Positions 6,569 to 8,919 of a DNA stretch of 8,919 nucleotides are shown here, in pieces. The DNA lies in assembly GCA_027064245.1 (NCBI GenBank), contig JAMOPZ010000361.1, forward strand, positions 1-8,919, written 5' to 3'. The DNA is from Campylobacterales bacterium. GTDB taxonomy: Bacteria > Campylobacterota > Campylobacteria > Campylobacterales > Arcobacteraceae. Positions within the stretch are counted from its first letter, which is position 1. Every line of letters begins with the position of its first letter. The notes under the pieces are model-generated. The model saw only the letters and a program-made list of their open reading frames with translations, was not told where the DNA came from and did no database searches. The position numbers were made by a program, and so were the translations under genes.

Positions 6569-8122
6569 CTATTTTTCCAATATCAGCTCTTCTATCTTAT
6601 TAGCAACAACTTTAGCAGGATTTTCCTGAATATTCATATATTTTTCCTTTAATTTTTTGTAATGTTCATCAACTTCTTTGTTATCAGATAAAAGTAGATT
6701 TACTCTTTCTTCAAATGCTTCATAACTTGTGTCATTTATCATAACATGCAAATCTTCTTTTTCTGTATCGTATTTAAAAGCACTACAGCAACCATTATAA
6801 TTTATCCATAATACTCTTTTATCCAATCCATATGCTTCAAAACCAACACTAGAATACATATTTATAATCACTTTAGATTTTTGAACCAATTCAAATGTAC
6901 TTTTTCCATATACCCCTTCAAATACAATATTATTGAAATTTTTAAATTTTTCCTTTATTATACTTGAAGGCTTATTATTAATTGATTCACCTTTTGCTAC
7001 ATAAACAACTTTAGATTTTTTATTTTTTTCCAAGTATATTCTTAAATTATCTATCAATAAATAAAAACTTTTTCTTAAAATATCTTGATCTAAATTAGGA
7101 TATATATTAGTTAAATCATCCTCAACCGTTTGATTTAAAAATAAAATATCATACTCAATATCAAATTTATTATTTAAAAATGGAATCAATTGAAAACTAC
7201 CTATCGCATATTTCTTAGCAAAATCTATACCTTCCAGTTTATTAACAGCGTCCTGAGAATGAGCATAATAATAATCACAATACTGAAACATCCTATTATG
7301 TAAATATTCATTTTTATAATTATGCTGTAAAAGTATAATATTTTTTATACTCTTTTTATATTCCATGTATTTTATTGGATTCCAATAATAATCCCCAGCC
7401 ATAATTAAAACTTGAGCTTCTATTTTTTTAACTTGTGAAGCATAAGTAACCATTTTTTTTAAAATCCTTAAATATAAAAAAAATAAATTTATATCTCTTG
7501 ATAAACTATATAAAACAAAAACATAAAAAAAATCATTTTTAAATACAAAAAAAGTTTTTTTAAAATCAAAAAGAACACTTTTATATCTACGATTAATCAA
7601 GTTTCCTCTCCATTCATCAATTATTATATTGAAAAAATTTTTTGTAACACCTGGATGCACATAAAAAATACTTCTTTTATATTTATTTTTATTTAATTCT
7701 ATATCAATATATTTATAAAAACGACTATACCAACTCTGATGACTCCACATCTCTTCATATAATATGTCTCGTCGTTCTTTCGTTTGAATAAGAGTAAAGA
7801 TTAAATCCACTACCCCACTACAAAAAATAACTATTAATGTAAACATATAAATAAACATCCATTTTATTCTACTAAAGAACAAGAACCTTTTTCTGTTTAT
7901 ACGACTATAATTTATACTAAATATCTCATAAATAACACTATTCATAGCCTCTATATGTGTAAAATTATATTTTTCTATAAGATTATCAATAATACAGTTA
8001 AATAACGGCTCATTCTTTTTGTATGCTATATAAACATCTTTCCAATCTTTATTATCTTTTAAACTAGTAAATTTTTCAAATAAATCTTTATCTTTCAAAT
8101 CTACTCCCAAACTTATAATCAT
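6569..8122 (-). CDS. Membrane-anchored GT-B-like protein, probable glycosyltransferase (517 aa)
   Basis: I do not recognise a named family. A hydrophobic segment at about residues 88-112 (core FIYMFTLIVIFCSGVVDLIF) suggests a membrane anchor. A second Phe-rich stretch at about 190-220 is hydrophobic but broken by charges. The C-terminal part looks like the nucleotide-sugar half of a GT-B enzyme: YDILFLNQ at 324-331, KVVYVAKGES at 371-380, then FELVQKSKVIINMYSSVGFEAYGLDKRVLWINY at 410-442, where the SSVGFEAYGLDKRV loop matches the same loop in the 504-aa protein encoded at 282-1796. The ATG at 8122 gives a 35-nt overlap with pseI and has a poor ribosome-binding site. A TTG at 8098 (residue 9) has GGGAG 5 nt upstream and cuts the overlap to 11 nt, so it may be the real start. 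Codons 187-224 are packed with A and T runs. Its place between pseI and the CMP-sugar synthetase fits a transferase of CMP-activated ulosonic acids, but that is inference. Confidence 0.7.
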   Translation of the reverse strand: MIISLGVDLKDKDLFEKFTSLKDNKDWKDVYIAYKKNEPLFNCIIDNLIEKYNFTHIEAMNSVIYEIFSINYSRINRKRFLFFSRIKWMFIYMFTLIVIFCSGVVDLIFTLIQTKERRDILYEEMWSHQSWYSRFYKYIDIELNKNKYKRSIFYVHPGVTKNFFNIIIDEWRGNLINRRYKSVLFDFKKTFFVFKNDFFYVFVLYSLSRDINLFFLYLRILKKMVTYASQVKKIEAQVLIMAGDYYWNPIKYMEYKKSIKNIILLQHNYKNEYLHNRMFQYCDYYYAHSQDAVNKLEGIDFAKKYAIGSFQLIPFLNNKFDIEYDILFLNQTVEDDLTNIYPNLDQDILRKSFYLLIDNLRIYLEKNKKSKVVYVAKGESINNKPSSIIKEKFKNFNNIVFEGVYGKSTFELVQKSKVIINMYSSVGFEAYGLDKRVLWINYNGCCSAFKYDTEKEDLHVMINDTSYEAFEERVNLLLSDNKEVDEHYKKLKEKYMNIQENPAKVVANKIEELILEK

Positions 8123-8919
8123 TCTGTGCTACTTTACCTAAAACATCTTTTAAATATTTTGGATGCATACCATATCCTGGTCTTACACTTCTTATATTTT
8201 CTTCACTAAAAGTTTCACCTTTTTTTATATCTTTACTTACATAAAGACTTCTACTAAATCTTCTACTTTTTTGTTTAGATTTACTCATACTATAATCAAC
8301 TTTACCGAGAAGTTTCTCTGCATCTCTTATAGCTTTAACCATTTGAGAAAACTCATCTTTATCTAATGAAAATCCAACATCTGCCCCACCTATACTTTTA
8401 TCTAGTATAAAATGTTTCTCTATCACTTTTGCTCCAAGTGTAATAGCTACTATGGGTGCAGTACTTCCTAGTGTATGGTCAGAAAAACCACTTGCTACTC
8501 CAAAAGTTTGAGCTAAGTTCGGTATCATAACCAAATTTGCATCTTCAAGTGGTGCTGGATATGCAGAAGTACATTTTAGTAATACTATATCATCATTCCC
8601 AACCTCTCTACATATATCTACTACATCTTGTATCTCTTCAATTGTAGCAATTCCTGTACTTATGATGATAGGCTTCATCTTAGATGCTGTATATCTTATA
8701 AGCTCATAATCTGTTATCTCAAAAGATGCTATCTTATAAGCAGATGGATTAAACTGTTCAAGAAAATCAACTGCACTTTTATCAAAAGGGCTTGAAAATA
8801 TATCTATATCTATACCTCTTGCGTACTCAAACAACTCTTTATGCCACTCCCATGGTGTATATGCTTCTTGATAAAGTTCATACAAACTTTTACCATCCCA
8901 AAGTGTTCCACCATCTATC
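8088..8919 (-). CDS. pseI: Pseudaminic acid synthase, 5' end cut by window edge
   Basis: PseI condenses phosphoenolpyruvate with 2,4-diacetamido-2,4,6-trideoxy-L-altrose to form pseudaminic acid, used on flagellins and surface glycans. The frame is open to the window edge; the first visible codons read IDGGTLWDGKSLYELY, matching an internal PseI stretch, so about 65-70 N-terminal residues lie outside. Numbering the visible residues from 1: the TIM-barrel markers FSSPFD (41-46) and YKIASFEITD (61-70), and the metal-binding histidines in GFSDHTLG (H148) and VIEKHF (H169). KSIGGAD after EKHFILD and SFEITD instead of SGEITN favour PseI over NeuB (sialic acid) or LegI. A C-terminal SAF (antifreeze-like) domain covers about 220-276, with RRFSRSLYVSKDIKKGE and SVRPGYGMHPK. 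The C-terminus ends a few residues earlier than I recall for Campylobacter jejuni PseI and overlaps the next gene. The other pse genes are not in this window. Confidence 0.93.
   Translation of the reverse strand, partial: IDGGTLWDGKSLYELYQEAYTPWEWHKELFEYARGIDIDIFSSPFDKSAVDFLEQFNPSAYKIASFEITDYELIRYTASKMKPIIISTGIATIEEIQDVVDICREVGNDDIVLLKCTSAYPAPLEDANLVMIPNLAQTFGVASGFSDHTLGSTAPIVAITLGAKVIEKHFILDKSIGGADVGFSLDKDEFSQMVKAIRDAEKLLGKVDYSMSKSKQKSRRFSRSLYVSKDIKKGETFSEENIRSVRPGYGMHPKYLKDVLGKVAQNDYKFGSRFER

Noticed and set aside
8088..8919. NeuB (sialic acid synthase) or legionaminic acid synthase
   Set aside because: The ASFEITD and LDKSIGGAD segments and the LYELYQEAYTPWEWH region match pseudaminic acid synthase; NeuB has SGEI and a different loop after EKHFTLDK.
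1..8919. CRISPR arrays, tRNA or rRNA genes, insertion sequences, attachment sites, terminators
   Set aside because: Coding sequence fills the window with at most 10 nt between genes. I saw no spaced direct repeats, transposase motifs, inverted-repeat ends, hairpin followed by a T-run between genes, or structural RNA signatures.

Overview
This 8.9 kb window is AT-rich. It carries seven complete or nearly complete reading frames plus one truncated one, all on the minus strand, so transcription runs from high to low coordinates. The best-recognised protein is a pseudaminic acid synthase of the type used in flagellin and surface glycosylation. With the base composition and the tight gene packing, this suggests a Campylobacterota genome (Arcobacter, Sulfurimonas or Campylobacter-like). 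The organism call is an inference; nothing here fixes the genus. The window is the middle of a surface-glycan or flagellin-glycosylation operon and is cut at both ends: pseI lacks its 5' end and rfbF lacks its 3' end.

Layout in transcription order: (1) pseI, 8919-8088; (2) a 517-aa membrane-anchored GT-B-like protein, 8122-6569; (3) a 768-aa fusion, 6568-4262, made of a DmpG/HMGL-type pyruvate aldolase, a Rossmann-like middle domain and a KdsB-type CMP-sugar synthetase; (4) a HAD phosphatase, about 4260-3640; (5) a short-chain NAD-dependent sugar epimerase/dehydratase, 3643-2687; (6) a zinc-ribbon SAM methyltransferase, 2697-1807; (7) a second membrane-anchored GT-B-like protein, 1796-282; (8) the first 95 codons of rfbF (glucose-1-phosphate cytidylyltransferase), 285-1. 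The longest gap between genes is 10 nt and most junctions overlap. There is therefore no room for internal terminators or ordinary intergenic promoters, and no non-coding stretch to describe.

How the genes may work together: pseI makes pseudaminic acid, a 3-deoxy-2-ulosonic acid, from phosphoenolpyruvate. The fusion protein looks like a second, different route to a CMP-activated 3-deoxy-2-ulosonic acid. A metal-dependent pyruvate aldolase would build a 4-hydroxy-2-oxo acid, which is the chemical definition of the C1-C4 end of a 3-deoxyulosonate, and the fused KdsB domain would load CMP. The HAD phosphatase, epimerase and methyltransferase that follow could dephosphorylate or tailor the sugar, and the two GT-B-like proteins could transfer sugars. 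rfbF begins a CDP-hexose pathway. The aldolase-to-CMP route is a hypothesis from domain logic and is the most interesting thing in the window.
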